Notes: generated by a model not told the origin, from the letters alone. A stretch of 64,000 nucleotides of DNA from Metabacillus sediminilitoris (GCF_009720625.1 NZ_CP046266.1:1683501-1747500), one strand, 5' to 3'; counted from the first letter of the stretch, positions 37,141-45,997 are shown. Program-made: numbers and translations.

Positions 37141-38460
37141 ATGCCACATCATACAGAAGACATTCGTCTTCTTGAGGAACTTGATAAAAAGCATTTCCTT
37201 CATCCGACATCCTCGATTCAACAGCAGCAGGATGAAGGGCCTGCGTTTATTTTCAAAGAAGGAAGAGGAATTTATCTTGAGGATGTAAAAGGGAACATTG
37301 TCATTGATGGCATGTCATCGCTCTGGAATGTGAATGTTGGCCATGGCAGAGAGGAATTAGGTGAAGTGGCAAAAGCACAGATGACAAAACTTGCGTATAC
37401 GTCAAGTTTTGCGACATTCAGTAATGAACCTGCCATTCGACTTTCAGCAAAGCTTGCAGAATTGGCACCAGGTGATCTGTGTGCTACCTTTTTTACTTCA
37501 GGCGGATCTGAAGCGAATGATACAGCGTATAAGCTTGCCCGTCATTATTGGATTTTAAAGGGTGAACCCGAACGGAAAAAAATCATTTCAAGAACAAAAT
37601 CCTATCACGGTGTTTCTATGGGAGCGACAAGTGCGACAGGTTTGAAGCCGTTTCGTGATTTTACGAGCTCACTTGCACCAGATTTTTTTCATGTTGACCA
37701 CCATGATCCTGTTGCATTGCGCGACCTCATTGAAGCTGAGGGTCCAGAAACCATTGCTGCCTTCATCACAGAGCCTGTCCAAGGTGCTGGCGGCGTCCAT
37801 ATTGCTCAAGCCAACTACTTTAAAGAAGTGAAGGCCATTTGTGACATGTATGGGATTTTATTTATAACTGACGAAGTAATTACAGGGTTTGGCAGGACAG
37901 GAAAATGGTTTGGGATCGAGCATAACGGGATCACACCTGATATGATGTGTTTTGCAAAAGGGGTCACAAGCGGCTATGCCCAATTAGGAGGAGTCATGTT
38001 ATCAAAGGAGCTTCATGATGATTTCAAAAAGCTTTCGACAGGTCCTTTATTGCATGGGTACACGTATAGCGGCCATGCGATGGCCTGTGCTGTTGCATTG
38101 AAAAATATTGAACTCATTGAAAAAGAAAACCTTGTTGAGAATGCAAAGTTGAAAGGGGGGGGATTAGTAGAAGGACTTCATTGGTTGCAGGAAAATAAAA
38201 AAATGGTAAGCAAAGTAAGAGGACTTGGGCTGATGGCTGCGATTGAACTAAGTGATGAGAACCTGAAAAAAGTGCAAATACCGATATCGTCATCCATTGT
38301 GAATGAAGCGGCAAAGCGTGGTCTCATTTGTCGTTCTGTCACCTTTGATGGACAGGATACAATTGTCCTTGCACCACCTCTCATCATAAAAAAAGAAGAA
38401 ATTGAGAAAGTGGTTCTTCTTTTACATGATGCAATCGATGTGGTTGAACGTAAGAAATAA
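37141..38460 (+). CDS. second class III aminotransferase (omega-amino acid type)
   Basis: A 439-residue PLP enzyme related to beta-alanine/omega-amino acid-pyruvate aminotransferases. It has FFTSGGSEANDTAYKLAR, ITDEVITGFGRTGKWFG and the Schiff-base lysine in MCFAKGVTSGYAQLGG. AAAGAGGG precedes the ATG. It differs clearly from the YodT-like enzyme encoded 4 kb upstream, so the locus has two aminotransferases, perhaps for successive amino groups of beta-lysine or for a different omega-amino acid. Confidence 0.85.
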   Translation: MPHHTEDIRLLEELDKKHFLHPTSSIQQQQDEGPAFIFKEGRGIYLEDVKGNIVIDGMSSLWNVNVGHGREELGEVAKAQMTKLAYTSSFATFSNEPAIRLSAKLAELAPGDLCATFFTSGGSEANDTAYKLARHYWILKGEPERKKIISRTKSYHGVSMGATSATGLKPFRDFTSSLAPDFFHVDHHDPVALRDLIEAEGPETIAAFITEPVQGAGGVHIAQANYFKEVKAICDMYGILFITDEVITGFGRTGKWFGIEHNGITPDMMCFAKGVTSGYAQLGGVMLSKELHDDFKKLSTGPLLHGYTYSGHAMACAVALKNIELIEKENLVENAKLKGGGLVEGLHWLQENKKMVSKVRGLGLMAAIELSDENLKKVQIPISSSIVNEAAKRGLICRSVTFDGQDTIVLAPPLIIKKEEIEKVVLLLHDAIDVVERKK

Positions 38461-38557
38461 TCCCTCTCCTATCAAATTTTATGATGATCACATCTATAAA
38501 AGCAGTGGATCGCACTGCTTTTCACACTTTTTTAAAGATATACAAGCAATAAGGCAG

Positions 38558-39022
38558 GTGGATGTTATCGATATTATAAAGTTGGAGAAACATCACATTC
38601 GATATTCACTTGATTTAGTGTGGACCGTTTTTCAGGAATTAGTATTATTCAGCACATGGTATTGAAGCATATAGGAAAATTTATTTCATACAAATCGATG
38701 ATGGAAAAGGTTGAAGAAGAGGAACTGCACTTTTGGGGCTGTATGACGAATGATGAGTTAATAGGTGTAATAGCAATAAAAGGAATGAATCATATCTGTT
38801 TGTTGTTTGTGAAAAAAGAGTATCATAGGCAAGGGATCGCAAGGCGTTTATGTCAAAAAAGTGATTGAAAGGTGTAAAGAAGAGAAAAATAATAGCAAGT
38901 TGACAGTGAACTCCTCCCCATATGCACTAGGTATTTATCATCGTCTTGGCTTTGTTGAGTCAGATAAGGAGCAGACGATAAATGGGATTAGATTTACCCC
39001 AATGTCATATTTTTTAATGTAA
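38558..39022 (+). pseudogene. GNAT acetyltransferase, several frameshifts
   Basis: Pieces of one GNAT protein lie in different frames. They run from VDVIDIIKLEKHHIRYS through GIEAYRK, FISYKSMMEKVEEEELHFWG with acetyl-CoA loop KEYHRQGIARRL, to VKKVIERCKEEK and YHRLGFVESDKEQ at the end. Shifts are needed near 38635, at the AAAA run near 38671 and near 38850. The gene is decayed, unless all three are sequence errors. Confidence 0.8.
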
Positions 39023-39031
39023 TGTGAAAGT

Positions 39032-39068
39032 AGACGACATCTTCATCATAGAGATGTTCGTCTTTATT
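39032..39068 (+). terminator. terminator after the GNAT remnant
   Basis: AGACGACATCT pairs with AGATGTTCGTCT (one bulged base), then TTTATTTATTT. Confidence 0.7.
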
Positions 39069-39210
39069 TATTTCTGATGACAAGCTATGTTATTATTTGG
39101 CACTGGCGTTTCCGTGTATAAGTAAGTTATAAAATCGAGATGAAATGTATTAATCATTCGAAGGTGAGGGAAGACTACTTCATACTTACAGATTTTAGGA
39201 GGTGATTTGA

Positions 39211-40215
39211 TTGGAAGATAAGCAAAGTATTAGGCTTACATCTGCAGAAGTAGCACACCTTTGGAACACATATATGAGTGACAGCATGGCCATTTGTGTC
39301 TTAAGTTATTTTTTAATACATATACAGGATACCGATATTAAGCCTATTATCGAAAAGTCGCTTAACCTATCAAAAAAACATGTGAATGACATCCAACAAC
39401 TATTTAAAAAAGAGGGCTATACGATTCCTCAAGGGTTTACTGAAAGGGATCTAAACATGAATGCGCCTGCTTTGTTCTATGATACTTTTTACGTACATTA
39501 TCTAAAACAAATGAGCAGGATAGGGATTAGCGCATATGGTTTAGGTCTATCAATTGCTGCTAGGGAGGATATAAGAAAATTTTATGAAAGTACATTGTTT
39601 GAATCGATCGCTCTTGATAATGATGTTACAAGTGTATTATTAAACAAAGGCTTGTATATAAGAGCTCCCTTTATTAATGCTCCAGAAAAAATTGAATTTG
39701 TTGATAATAATAATTTTTTAGGTGGACTCATCGGGCATCAACGCCCGCTTTTAGGAATGGAAATCGCTCATCTCTACGGGAACATGGAAACTGCTTCCAT
39801 GGGGAAAGCATTATGTATCGCATTCAGCCAAGTGTCCAAAACAAATGAAGTGACGAAATTGCTACTTAAATTAAGGGATAAAGCAGGAAAGCAAATAGAA
39901 TCTTTGGGTTCTAAATTAGAAGAAGGCCATTTAAAGGTTCCTATGACTTGGAATGATACGGTGACAGATTCAACTGTTGCCCCATTTTCAGATAAGTTAA
40001 TGCTCTTTCATATTAATGCAGTGATGGCAACAGCAGTGGCTGATTACGGGATATCTTTAGCTGCTAGTGCAAGAAAAGACTTGTCATTAATGTATACAGT
40101 ATTGATAACAGGACTAGGTGGTCAAATTGAAGAGGGAGCGAAAATCATGATTCAAAATGGCTGGTTGGAAAAACCGCCCTCTGCAACTGACCGGGATGCA
40201 TTGGCAAGTAAATAG
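39211..40215 (+). CDS. DUF3231 family protein
   Basis: A 334-residue protein made of two similar halves of about 165 residues, each beginning with a segment like LTSAEVAHLWNTYMSDS or MEIAHLYGNMETASM and each all-helical, resembling a ferritin-like bundle with conserved His and Glu. This is the DUF3231 family, frequent in sporeformers and of unknown function. The start is a TTG with AGGAGGTGA. It stands alone, with its likely terminator disrupted by an inserted element downstream. Confidence 0.8.
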   Translation: MEDKQSIRLTSAEVAHLWNTYMSDSMAICVLSYFLIHIQDTDIKPIIEKSLNLSKKHVNDIQQLFKKEGYTIPQGFTERDLNMNAPALFYDTFYVHYLKQMSRIGISAYGLGLSIAAREDIRKFYESTLFESIALDNDVTSVLLNKGLYIRAPFINAPEKIEFVDNNNFLGGLIGHQRPLLGMEIAHLYGNMETASMGKALCIAFSQVSKTNEVTKLLLKLRDKAGKQIESLGSKLEEGHLKVPMTWNDTVTDSTVAPFSDKLMLFHINAVMATAVADYGISLAASARKDLSLMYTVLITGLGGQIEEGAKIMIQNGWLEKPPSATDRDALASK

Positions 40216-40234
40216 ATCGACACATTATACTGTG

Positions 40235-40359
40235 AAAACGCTTGGACTTATCATGAACTGAACCCAAAAAGTTAGTTTAAACAGCTATCAAGGATTGGAC
40301 CTGCAATTGTAAGTTTGTGTCCAACATTTAGGGTGCAGTTTAGTAATAACAAGCGTTTT
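40235..40359 (+). terminator. terminator stem split by an inserted element
   Basis: AAAACGCTTG (40235-40244) and CAAGCGTTTT (40350-40359) are perfect complements followed by a T-rich tract, as expected for the terminator of the DUF3231 gene. They are separated by 105 bases that include an 89-bp element with its own inverted ends. Confidence 0.55.
40254..40342. mobile_element. 89-bp IS-end remnant or MITE
   Basis: The left end TGAACTGAACCCAAAAAGTT and the inverted right end TAAACTGCACCCTAAATGTT match at most positions over about 24 bp. Ends of this type (AACTGCACCC...GTTGGAC) are typical of IS3-group elements in bacilli. There is no transposase, so it is an internally deleted copy. The rest of the 321-base gap 40216-40536 holds only the disrupted terminator and the promoter region of the next gene. 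Confidence 0.55.
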
Positions 40360-40536
40360 TATGTTTTTTTGGGAGATGTTGAAAAAAGTGAAAAAAGTAC
40401 TGTGCCGATCTCCATTTTTAAGAAGAAGTGTTCATGTAAAAAGCTATGAATCATTTTATAATAATACATAATTAAACCCTTAAACTGTATCGAATAATGG
40501 TTATAAATATAGTTGAAGAAGGAGAAGTCGGTACCT

Positions 40537-41298
40537 GTGAAAGTTTTTGAAGCGAAGACATTAATCGATTCCGTGGAAGCTAGGGTCAATCAGTATCAAG
40601 AGCTTCAGGAGAATCTTGATCAGTTAAAAAGGAAATGTCTGGATATTGTAAACCTGGATGACAACCTTAAAGGGAAGGGTGCAGCTGCCATAAAAGGGTT
40701 TTTTCAAGCCCATATTGATGTCATTGATGCATGGCTTCGTCTTATTATGAAACGAATCGCTTTTTTTAACGGAATCGCAGGGACAACAGAAGATCGTAAC
40801 TTAGCTGGAATGACTGTGATCGATATTCCGTTTCTTGAAAATGAACTGCCATTAGCGGGTAATTTTGCAGAGGAACTGGTTACTAGTCAACAAGGTGAAG
40901 TACAAAAAATCTTTTCTCGAATTGATGATCTAATTGAACTAGATCTGTATTCAAATGAACGATTTTTAGAGCATATGGATCGGGCAGAAAGTAAACGAAG
41001 AGACACGATCACTGCTGTAGGCAATTTAGATCGTGAACTCACAACTGAATATCGAATTACTGAGAGTGACGAATACTTTGTCGAAACTTTATTGCAACAA
41101 CTCCAAGATGCGACTCGCCAAGGAAATCAACTCTCTCCGGTTCACTTCAATGCCAAAACCTTCAAAACTAGTGAAGTCTACCAACTAAAAAAGCAAAGCG
41201 AAATACAGGCAAAGGAATACTTGTCCTATAAAGAGGAGCAAACAAAATTCAGAGAACAACTTAAAAACAAACAAGAGGAACAAGAAAAACTGTCATGA
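40537..41298 (+). CDS. orphan LXG-domain protein without a toxin domain
   Basis: A 253-residue protein matching only the LXG region of type VII-secreted polymorphic toxins (YeeF/YobL type). It starts MKVFEAKTLIDSVEARVNQYQ, has the central GKGAAAIKGFFQAHIDVIDAW segment and is helical to the end. It stops where a full-length toxin would enter its variable C-terminal domain, and finishes in a Lys/Glu/Gln-rich coil. GAAGGAGAA precedes the GTG at 40537. No immunity gene, WXG100-like partner or secretion gene is nearby. A truncated toxin or a stand-alone LXG adaptor are both possible. Confidence 0.7.
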   Translation: MKVFEAKTLIDSVEARVNQYQELQENLDQLKRKCLDIVNLDDNLKGKGAAAIKGFFQAHIDVIDAWLRLIMKRIAFFNGIAGTTEDRNLAGMTVIDIPFLENELPLAGNFAEELVTSQQGEVQKIFSRIDDLIELDLYSNERFLEHMDRAESKRRDTITAVGNLDRELTTEYRITESDEYFVETLLQQLQDATRQGNQLSPVHFNAKTFKTSEVYQLKKQSEIQAKEYLSYKEEQTKFREQLKNKQEEQEKLS

Positions 41299-41363
41299 AA
41301 AAATGAAAGCTTTAGAAGGGGTGCCAATAATAACTAGACAAATATCATTTAATTATACGTCAA

Positions 41364-41404
41364 AAAAGGGCATCTTCTGAGTAATATCAGATGCTCTTTT
41401 TTAT
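41364..41404 (+). terminator. terminator of the LXG gene
   Basis: GGGCATCT pairs with AGATGCTC, followed by a T-run. Confidence 0.8.
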
Positions 41405-41559
41405 TCAGTGGCTATGCTTTGTTGGCTGCTATAGGTTTTCCTTAATGATATATATCTATATTAATAATTGAGAAGATTTGAACATCACCATATTTCATCT
41501 ACATAAAGCAGAAAGCTTATCAACTTCTTAAGGAAGATAGATCTAACATTTTTAAAACT

Positions 41560-41997
41560 TTATTTAGAAAACTTACTAATTTTATAGATATTCCCTTCCA
41601 AAAGATCCTTCAAAGTCGTATGATCCAATAGGTCGGCCACTACATCACGAATTAAACCCCACAAGGGTTTTAAGACACATGCTTTGTCCTCGAGGGGGCA
41701 GTATTCGTAAGAATGGACGCTTACACAGCTCATTGGTGCAAGCGGTCCTTCGAGATCACGTATTACTTTTCCAATGACAATTAAATTTGATGGTACTTTC
41801 AATGTAAATCCACCATTTATTCCTCGTTTGCTTTTTACATACCCATGATTTTTCAATTGAAGCAATATTTGTTCAAGGTACTGTGAAGGAACTAAAGTTT
41901 CAGTAGCAATTTCTTTACTCTGAATGAGTTTGTTTTCGTTATTTCCTAATACGATAAGAGCTCTTAGAGCATATTCTCCTCTACTAGATATTTTCAA
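41560..41997 (-). CDS. Rrf2-family regulator with three cysteines
   Basis: A 145-residue winged-helix regulator. The start is a TTG at 41997 preceded by AAGGAGG, giving LKISSRGEYALRALIVLG, the normal Rrf2 N-terminus; the longer frame upstream is unlikely. The recognition region is VPSQYLEQILLQLKNHGYVKSKRG. Three cysteines near residues 97-113 (CVSVHSYEYCPLEDKAC) suggest an iron-sulfur cluster, as in NsrR/IscR, though the spacing C-X8-C-X6-C differs from theirs. It is divergent from a cysteine-dioxygenase-like gene and probably regulates it. Confidence 0.8.
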   Translation of the reverse strand: MKISSRGEYALRALIVLGNNENKLIQSKEIATETLVPSQYLEQILLQLKNHGYVKSKRGINGGFTLKVPSNLIVIGKVIRDLEGPLAPMSCVSVHSYEYCPLEDKACVLKPLWGLIRDVVADLLDHTTLKDLLEGNIYKISKFSK

Positions 41998-42033
41998 ATC
42001 GGATGCCCTCCTTATAGAAAGACTTTTTACCAT

Positions 42034-42054
42034 ATTATTTTTTAAAAAAATAAT
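42034..42054. promoter_or_regulatory. inverted repeat in the Rrf2/CDO divergent region
   Basis: ATTATTTTTT and AAAAAATAAT form a perfect 10-bp inverted repeat around one A, 37 bases upstream of the Rrf2 start. It is a candidate autoregulatory operator, although AT-rich palindromes arise easily by chance. Confidence 0.35.
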
Positions 42055-42201
42055 TATACGTGATACGTCCATTTATATAAAAGTAGAGTACGTTTTTATA
42101 ATCTTTTCATATTTTATTATTAAAAGTCGACTAAGTTTATCATGTTTCTCTACTTTGAATTAATTCATTGGAATAAAAAAACGAAGGAAGGGGTGTGAAA
42201 A

Positions 42202-42690
42202 ATGGCTTTTCTAAGTCAAGTTAAAGAAAAGTTTAGTAATTTATCAACCTATAATCATCAAAGTTTGGCCTTTGCAGTTAAGGAGTTAGATCCAAAAATT
42301 GAGCAAATTTCCGACTTTCTAAAGCAGCCTGAGAACCTTGAATACGGAAGAAATGTCATATATAAAAATGAAGATGTTGAAGTAATTATTGTTTATTTCC
42401 CCGCAATGGCAAAAACATTGGTCCATGACCACGGTACATCTATCGGGTGTATAGCTGTAGTTGAAGGGGACCTGTTAAATGTAGTTTATAAGCACAAAGG
42501 AAATATATCGTACCCATTATATGAGGGGATACAGAATTATTCAAAAGGGGATGTCTTTCATGTGACCGGTGATACAATCCATATGATGTTTAATCCAACA
42601 CTTTCACCAGTTGTTACCTTTCATGTGTATTCCTCACCATTAAATGGAGGTCGAATCTACACTGATCTTACAGACATGGAGAAGGATTGA
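42202..42690 (+). CDS. cysteine dioxygenase-like cupin
   Basis: A 162-residue cupin of the cysteine dioxygenase type I family. The iron ligands H-x-H are in TLVHDHGTSIGC (about residues 73-84) and the third His is in VFHVTGDTIHMMFNP. The enzyme would oxidise a thiol such as cysteine to its sulfinic acid; the true substrate is uncertain. GGAAGGGGTG precedes the ATG. It is followed after 12 bases by a flavin-dependent monooxygenase gene, which implies a joint pathway. Confidence 0.75.
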   Translation: MAFLSQVKEKFSNLSTYNHQSLAFAVKELDPKIEQISDFLKQPENLEYGRNVIYKNEDVEVIIVYFPAMAKTLVHDHGTSIGCIAVVEGDLLNVVYKHKGNISYPLYEGIQNYSKGDVFHVTGDTIHMMFNPTLSPVVTFHVYSSPLNGGRIYTDLTDMEKD

Positions 42691-42702
42691 AAGGAGAAAA
42701 AC

Positions 42703-44136
42703 ATGATAAGTATTAAGAAACAATATATACAGAGTTTACAAGACGGGAGAAATGTCTGGTTAGAAGGAAAGATAGTTGATGTGACGAAAGACCAAAACTT
42801 TTCGGGTACTTTATCTACCATCTCTAGCTTATTTAACATGTTTGAAGATCCAAATCAAAGAGATTTAATTGGATATATTAATAACGAAACAAATGAGTAT
42901 GTTCATACTGCATTTTTAATCCCTCGCTCTTACGAGGATATATTGCAAAGAAGAAAGGCTTTTGAAGTATGGAGTCAATCAACGGACGGTGTTATGAGTC
43001 GTTTATCCGATTACGCAAGATCCAGATTAACTGGATGGTATGCTTCTAGAGAAAAGTATAAGGGATTTGATCAACACTTTTCAGAAAAAATAAGATCCTA
43101 CTATGAAGAAGCCAGAGACAACCACCTTTTTTTAAGTGTTGTGCAAAGGGATCCCCAAATTAACCGCTCTATCCAAACTATTCCTGTACTAAAAGATTTA
43201 GGCTTGTTACAAATTACAAAAAAGACTGAGGATGGCGTATTTGTAAATGGAGCTAAGATGATAGGAACCGCAGCACCGTATAGCAACGACTTAATTATTT
43301 ATCCGCTAGGAATGTTAAAAGAAGAACAGAAACATTTGGCCCATATGCTTGTGGTCGCAGCAAATTCTCCCGGATTGCATATGGTTTGCCGTGAATCCTT
43401 TGCTACAGATTCTTCAAGAAAAGCAGACAACCCAATTAGTTCCCAGTATGATGAAATGGATGCGTTGTTAATTTTTGATAATGTTTTTGTTCCATGGGAA
43501 CGAGTATTGCTTTATGATAATCCGGAAGCAATATGGAAAATTAAATCTGACCCCGCATCGAATAGTTTAGCGTATCACCAGGCTATTATTCGACTAGGGA
43601 CAAAATTGGAATTTGTGGCGGCTCTCGCTTGTGAGATTGCAGATGCTATAGGAGCCAATTCTTATCTTCACGTACAGGAAAAAATCGGTGAACTGATTAT
43701 GCAGGTAAAAACAATTAGAGGTTTATTAATTGCTTCCGAGTGTCAAGGAAAGGTAGATGAATACGGAACTTTTCTTCCAGATTTTAGTTATATAGAAACA
43801 GCAAGAAACCTAGGTGCTAAATATTATCCGCGTGCAATAGAAATATTGCAGCTCATAGGTGCAGGAGGGTTTATTCAATTACCTTCAAGTGTTTTTGATT
43901 TCGAAGGTCCACTGTCACCACTTTTGAAGGAATATTTTAAAGGTGCAACTATTGATGCTGAAAACAGAACAAAACTATTTAAACTTGCCTGGGACTTAAT
44001 CGGAAGTCCATTAGGGTCTAGACATGAATTATATGAGCGTTTTTACGCGGGAGACCCAATTCGAAATATAGCAAATCAGTATAATAATTATGATAAAAGT
44101 AGTTTAAAGAAGTTGGTAGAAAAGTATATTATATAA
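42703..44136 (+). CDS. 4-hydroxyphenylacetate 3-monooxygenase (HpaB)-like FADH2-dependent oxygenase
   Basis: A 477-residue member of the HpaB/acyl-CoA-dehydrogenase-fold flavin monooxygenases. Family blocks are VNGAKMIGTAAPYSNDLIIYPLG, the WSQSTDGVMSRLSDYARSRLTGWYA N-terminal segment and LLKEYFKGATIDAENRTKLFKLAWDLIGSPLG near the C-terminus. It uses FADH2 supplied by a separate reductase, none of which is adjacent. AAAGGAGAAAAAC precedes the ATG. Pairing with a cysteine-dioxygenase-like gene makes a sulfur or aromatic-thiol substrate possible, so I do not name it hpaB. Confidence 0.75.
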   Translation: MISIKKQYIQSLQDGRNVWLEGKIVDVTKDQNFSGTLSTISSLFNMFEDPNQRDLIGYINNETNEYVHTAFLIPRSYEDILQRRKAFEVWSQSTDGVMSRLSDYARSRLTGWYASREKYKGFDQHFSEKIRSYYEEARDNHLFLSVVQRDPQINRSIQTIPVLKDLGLLQITKKTEDGVFVNGAKMIGTAAPYSNDLIIYPLGMLKEEQKHLAHMLVVAANSPGLHMVCRESFATDSSRKADNPISSQYDEMDALLIFDNVFVPWERVLLYDNPEAIWKIKSDPASNSLAYHQAIIRLGTKLEFVAALACEIADAIGANSYLHVQEKIGELIMQVKTIRGLLIASECQGKVDEYGTFLPDFSYIETARNLGAKYYPRAIEILQLIGAGGFIQLPSSVFDFEGPLSPLLKEYFKGATIDAENRTKLFKLAWDLIGSPLGSRHELYERFYAGDPIRNIANQYNNYDKSSLKKLVEKYII

Positions 44137-44312
44137 ATTATTTAGAATTGATATTTTAATCAACCTTCATGGTCTATGATTTATTTCCATGGTTTCCTCG
44201 AGGCATGTTCGAACGAGACCCAGTCTAAAAGAAACTTAGAATCTAATTTAAAACTCATGAAATGAATACTAATTTAAATGTCCTGTTATAGATTGGGTTA
44301 AGTATAAAAAGT

Positions 44313-44344
44313 ATCGATTGGCTTTAAGCCTTTCGATTTTTTTT
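44313..44344 (+). terminator. hairpin with T-run upstream of the sugar-phosphate cluster
   Basis: ATCGATTGGC and GCCTTTCGAT pair imperfectly around TTTAA and are followed by nine T residues. It separates the HpaB-like unit from the cluster. Nothing else is visible in 44137-44400. Confidence 0.6.
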
Positions 44345-44414
44345 ATGCCTAAATTGTTTTGGGTATACTCTGATATCACCTCGTTTTAAATTTCACAAAT
44401 TAGTCACATATTGC

Positions 44415-44460
44415 TTGACTAAAAAATATCCAGGGATTATTATGGTTACATAAAGTAACC
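44415..44460 (+). promoter_or_regulatory. promoter and operator of the glpX unit
   Basis: -35 TTGACT (44415-44420), 17-bp spacer, -10 TATTAT (44438-44443). Directly abutting the -10 is GGTTACATAAAGTAACC (44444-44460), a perfect 6-5-6 inverted repeat covering the start point, the ideal position for a repressor. The zwf promoter has the same layout. Confidence 0.85.
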
Positions 44461-44544
44461 TTGTTAATAAAAGTTCATTAGAAACTAGAGAGTAGTATTT
44501 CAGATAATAGATTAATAGATTTTTACAGAAAGGAGAAATCAGTA

Positions 44545-44679
44545 ATGATCGAAATAATCGTTACAGTTGAATTGAATGGAAAGCATTATCAAACAAATGT
44601 AATTGGCTATAAAGAAATGTCAACTGAAAAAATTGAACGATTAGCTAAACAACAAGTATTTAAACAATGGGGTGAATAA
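44545..44679 (+). CDS. small stress-response-type protein (BA3454-like), 44 residues
   Basis: A 44-residue peptide, MIEIIVTVELNGKHYQTNVI then GYKEMSTEKIERLAKQQVFKQWGE, with AAAGGAGAAATC before its ATG. The pattern of two beta strands followed by a helix resembles the BA3454 family of short stress-response proteins of bacilli, identified from memory. It is the first gene behind the regulated promoter and precedes glpX. Confidence 0.6.
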   Translation: MIEIIVTVELNGKHYQTNVIGYKEMSTEKIERLAKQQVFKQWGE

Positions 44680-44703
44680 TAATCAATTTATATCCCATTC
44701 TTA

Positions 44704-44846
44704 ACGGGCAGTAAAACCCAATCTTAAGATTCTAGAGAATCAAAGAAGATAGCTGGGGGATAACTGCCCGTAAAGATCGGATAAGTCTCGCTATCCATCA
44801 GTGGGGGCTGAAGAAAACCCCCACTGATGAAAGTCTCGCTTTATAA
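44704..44846. repeat. palindromic interspersed element upstream of glpX (copy 1)
   Basis: ACGGGCAGT (44704) is repeated inverted as ACTGCCCGT (44763). Next to it, CATCAGTGGGGG (44796-44807) pairs perfectly with CCCCCACTGATG (44818-44829), flanked by direct repeats AAGTCTCGCT. The second half has a diverged copy at 59329-59388. The RNA hairpin (12-bp stem) would sit just upstream of the glpX ribosome binding site. Confidence 0.75.
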
Positions 44847-44863
44847 GAAAGGGAGTAGTTAGA

Positions 44864-45811
44864 ATGGATAGAAATTTATCAATGGAACTTGTTAGAGTGA
44901 CTGAAGCCGCAGCTTTAGCTGCTGGAAGATGGATGGGTAGAGGAAAGAAAGATGAAGCAGACGAAGCAGCAACACAAGCCATGAGGGAAATGTTTAATTC
45001 CATTCAGATGAACGGCACTGTTGTTATTGGGGAAGGTGAAATGGATGAAGCTCCGATGTTATATATTGGAGAACAATTAGGAACTGGTGATGGCCCTTTA
45101 GTTGATATTGCAGTAGATCCATTAGAAGGAACAAATATTGTTGCTGCAGGGACATGGAATGCTCTTGCAATCATAGCAGTTGCAGAGCGAGGTAATCTAT
45201 TACATGCCCCAGATATGTATATGGAAAAGATTGCTGTAGGTCCAGAATCTGCCGGTAAAATTAATATCAACGCTCCTGTTATTGAGAATTTAACAGCTGT
45301 TGCAAAAGCAAAAAATAAAAATATTGAAGATCTTGTTGTGGCCATTTTAGATCGAGAAAGACATGAACAAATGATTCAGGAGATTCGTGACTCTGGTGCA
45401 AGAATTAAACTCATGCAAGATGGTGATGTAGCAGCTGCTATCAATACGGCATTTAAAAATACAGGTGTTGATATGATGCTTGGCTCTGGTGGAGCTCCAG
45501 AAGGTGTATTGGCTGCTGCGGCACTGAAATCATTGGGAGGGGAATTTCAAGGAAAACTGCTTCCACAAACAGATGAAGAAAAGATTCGTCTGAAGAAAAT
45601 GGGCATTAGTGATTTTAATAGAGTTTTATTAATGGAAGACATTGTGAAAGGTGATGATGCCTATTTTGTAGCAACAGGTGTAACAAATGGGGAGCTTTTA
45701 AGAGGAGTACAATATAACGGGAAGATAGGGACTACTCACTCAGTCGTCATGCGTGCCAAGACAGGGACAGTTCGCTTTATAGAAGGACAGCATAGCGTGC
45801 AAAATCGCTGA
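44864..45811 (+). CDS. glpX: class II fructose-1,6-bisphosphatase
   Basis: A 315-residue GlpX-type phosphatase converting fructose-1,6-bisphosphate to fructose-6-phosphate. Metal-binding motifs are [15 protein letters not shown] (about residues 57-71) and [11 protein letters not shown] (about 81-91); [11 protein letters not shown] and [17 protein letters not shown] are conserved. AAGGGAGT precedes the ATG. In this cluster it would feed triose-derived fructose bisphosphate back to fructose-6-phosphate for recycling through Pgi and Zwf. Confidence 0.93.
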   Translation: MDRNLSMELVRVTEAAALAAGRWMGRGKKDEADEAATQAMREMFNSIQMNGTVVIGEGEMDEAPMLYIGEQLGTGDGPLVDIAVDPLEGTNIVAAGTWNALAIIAVAERGNLLHAPDMYMEKIAVGPESAGKININAPVIENLTAVAKAKNKNIEDLVVAILDRERHEQMIQEIRDSGARIKLMQDGDVAAAINTAFKNTGVDMMLGSGGAPEGVLAAAALKSLGGEFQGKLLPQTDEEKIRLKKMGISDFNRVLLMEDIVKGDDAYFVATGVTNGELLRGVQYNGKIGTTHSVVMRAKTGTVRFIEGQHSVQNR

Positions 45812-45997
45812 TTAATAATATTTAAACACATTTTACAGAGGAATAGTCATTTTTAAAAGTCTACTAAACAACTATGTTAAGTTTGTTTAATACTCGCAAA
45901 AGAGTACGAGTGTTAGGAGAAATGGGCAGCTTTGATGAATTTTCAAGAAATGGGAAAGTAAAAGATTAACTATACTATTTTGGAAATTTATTCTTAA

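Noticed and set aside
38402..38665. 87-residue ORF overlapping the second aminotransferase
   Set aside because: Its first half is an out-of-frame reading of the aminotransferase; only its end belongs to the GNAT relic.
44704..44846. riboswitch upstream of glpX
   Set aside because: The strong hairpins match a second, unrelated location at 59329, so an interspersed element is more likely than a metabolite-binding leader.
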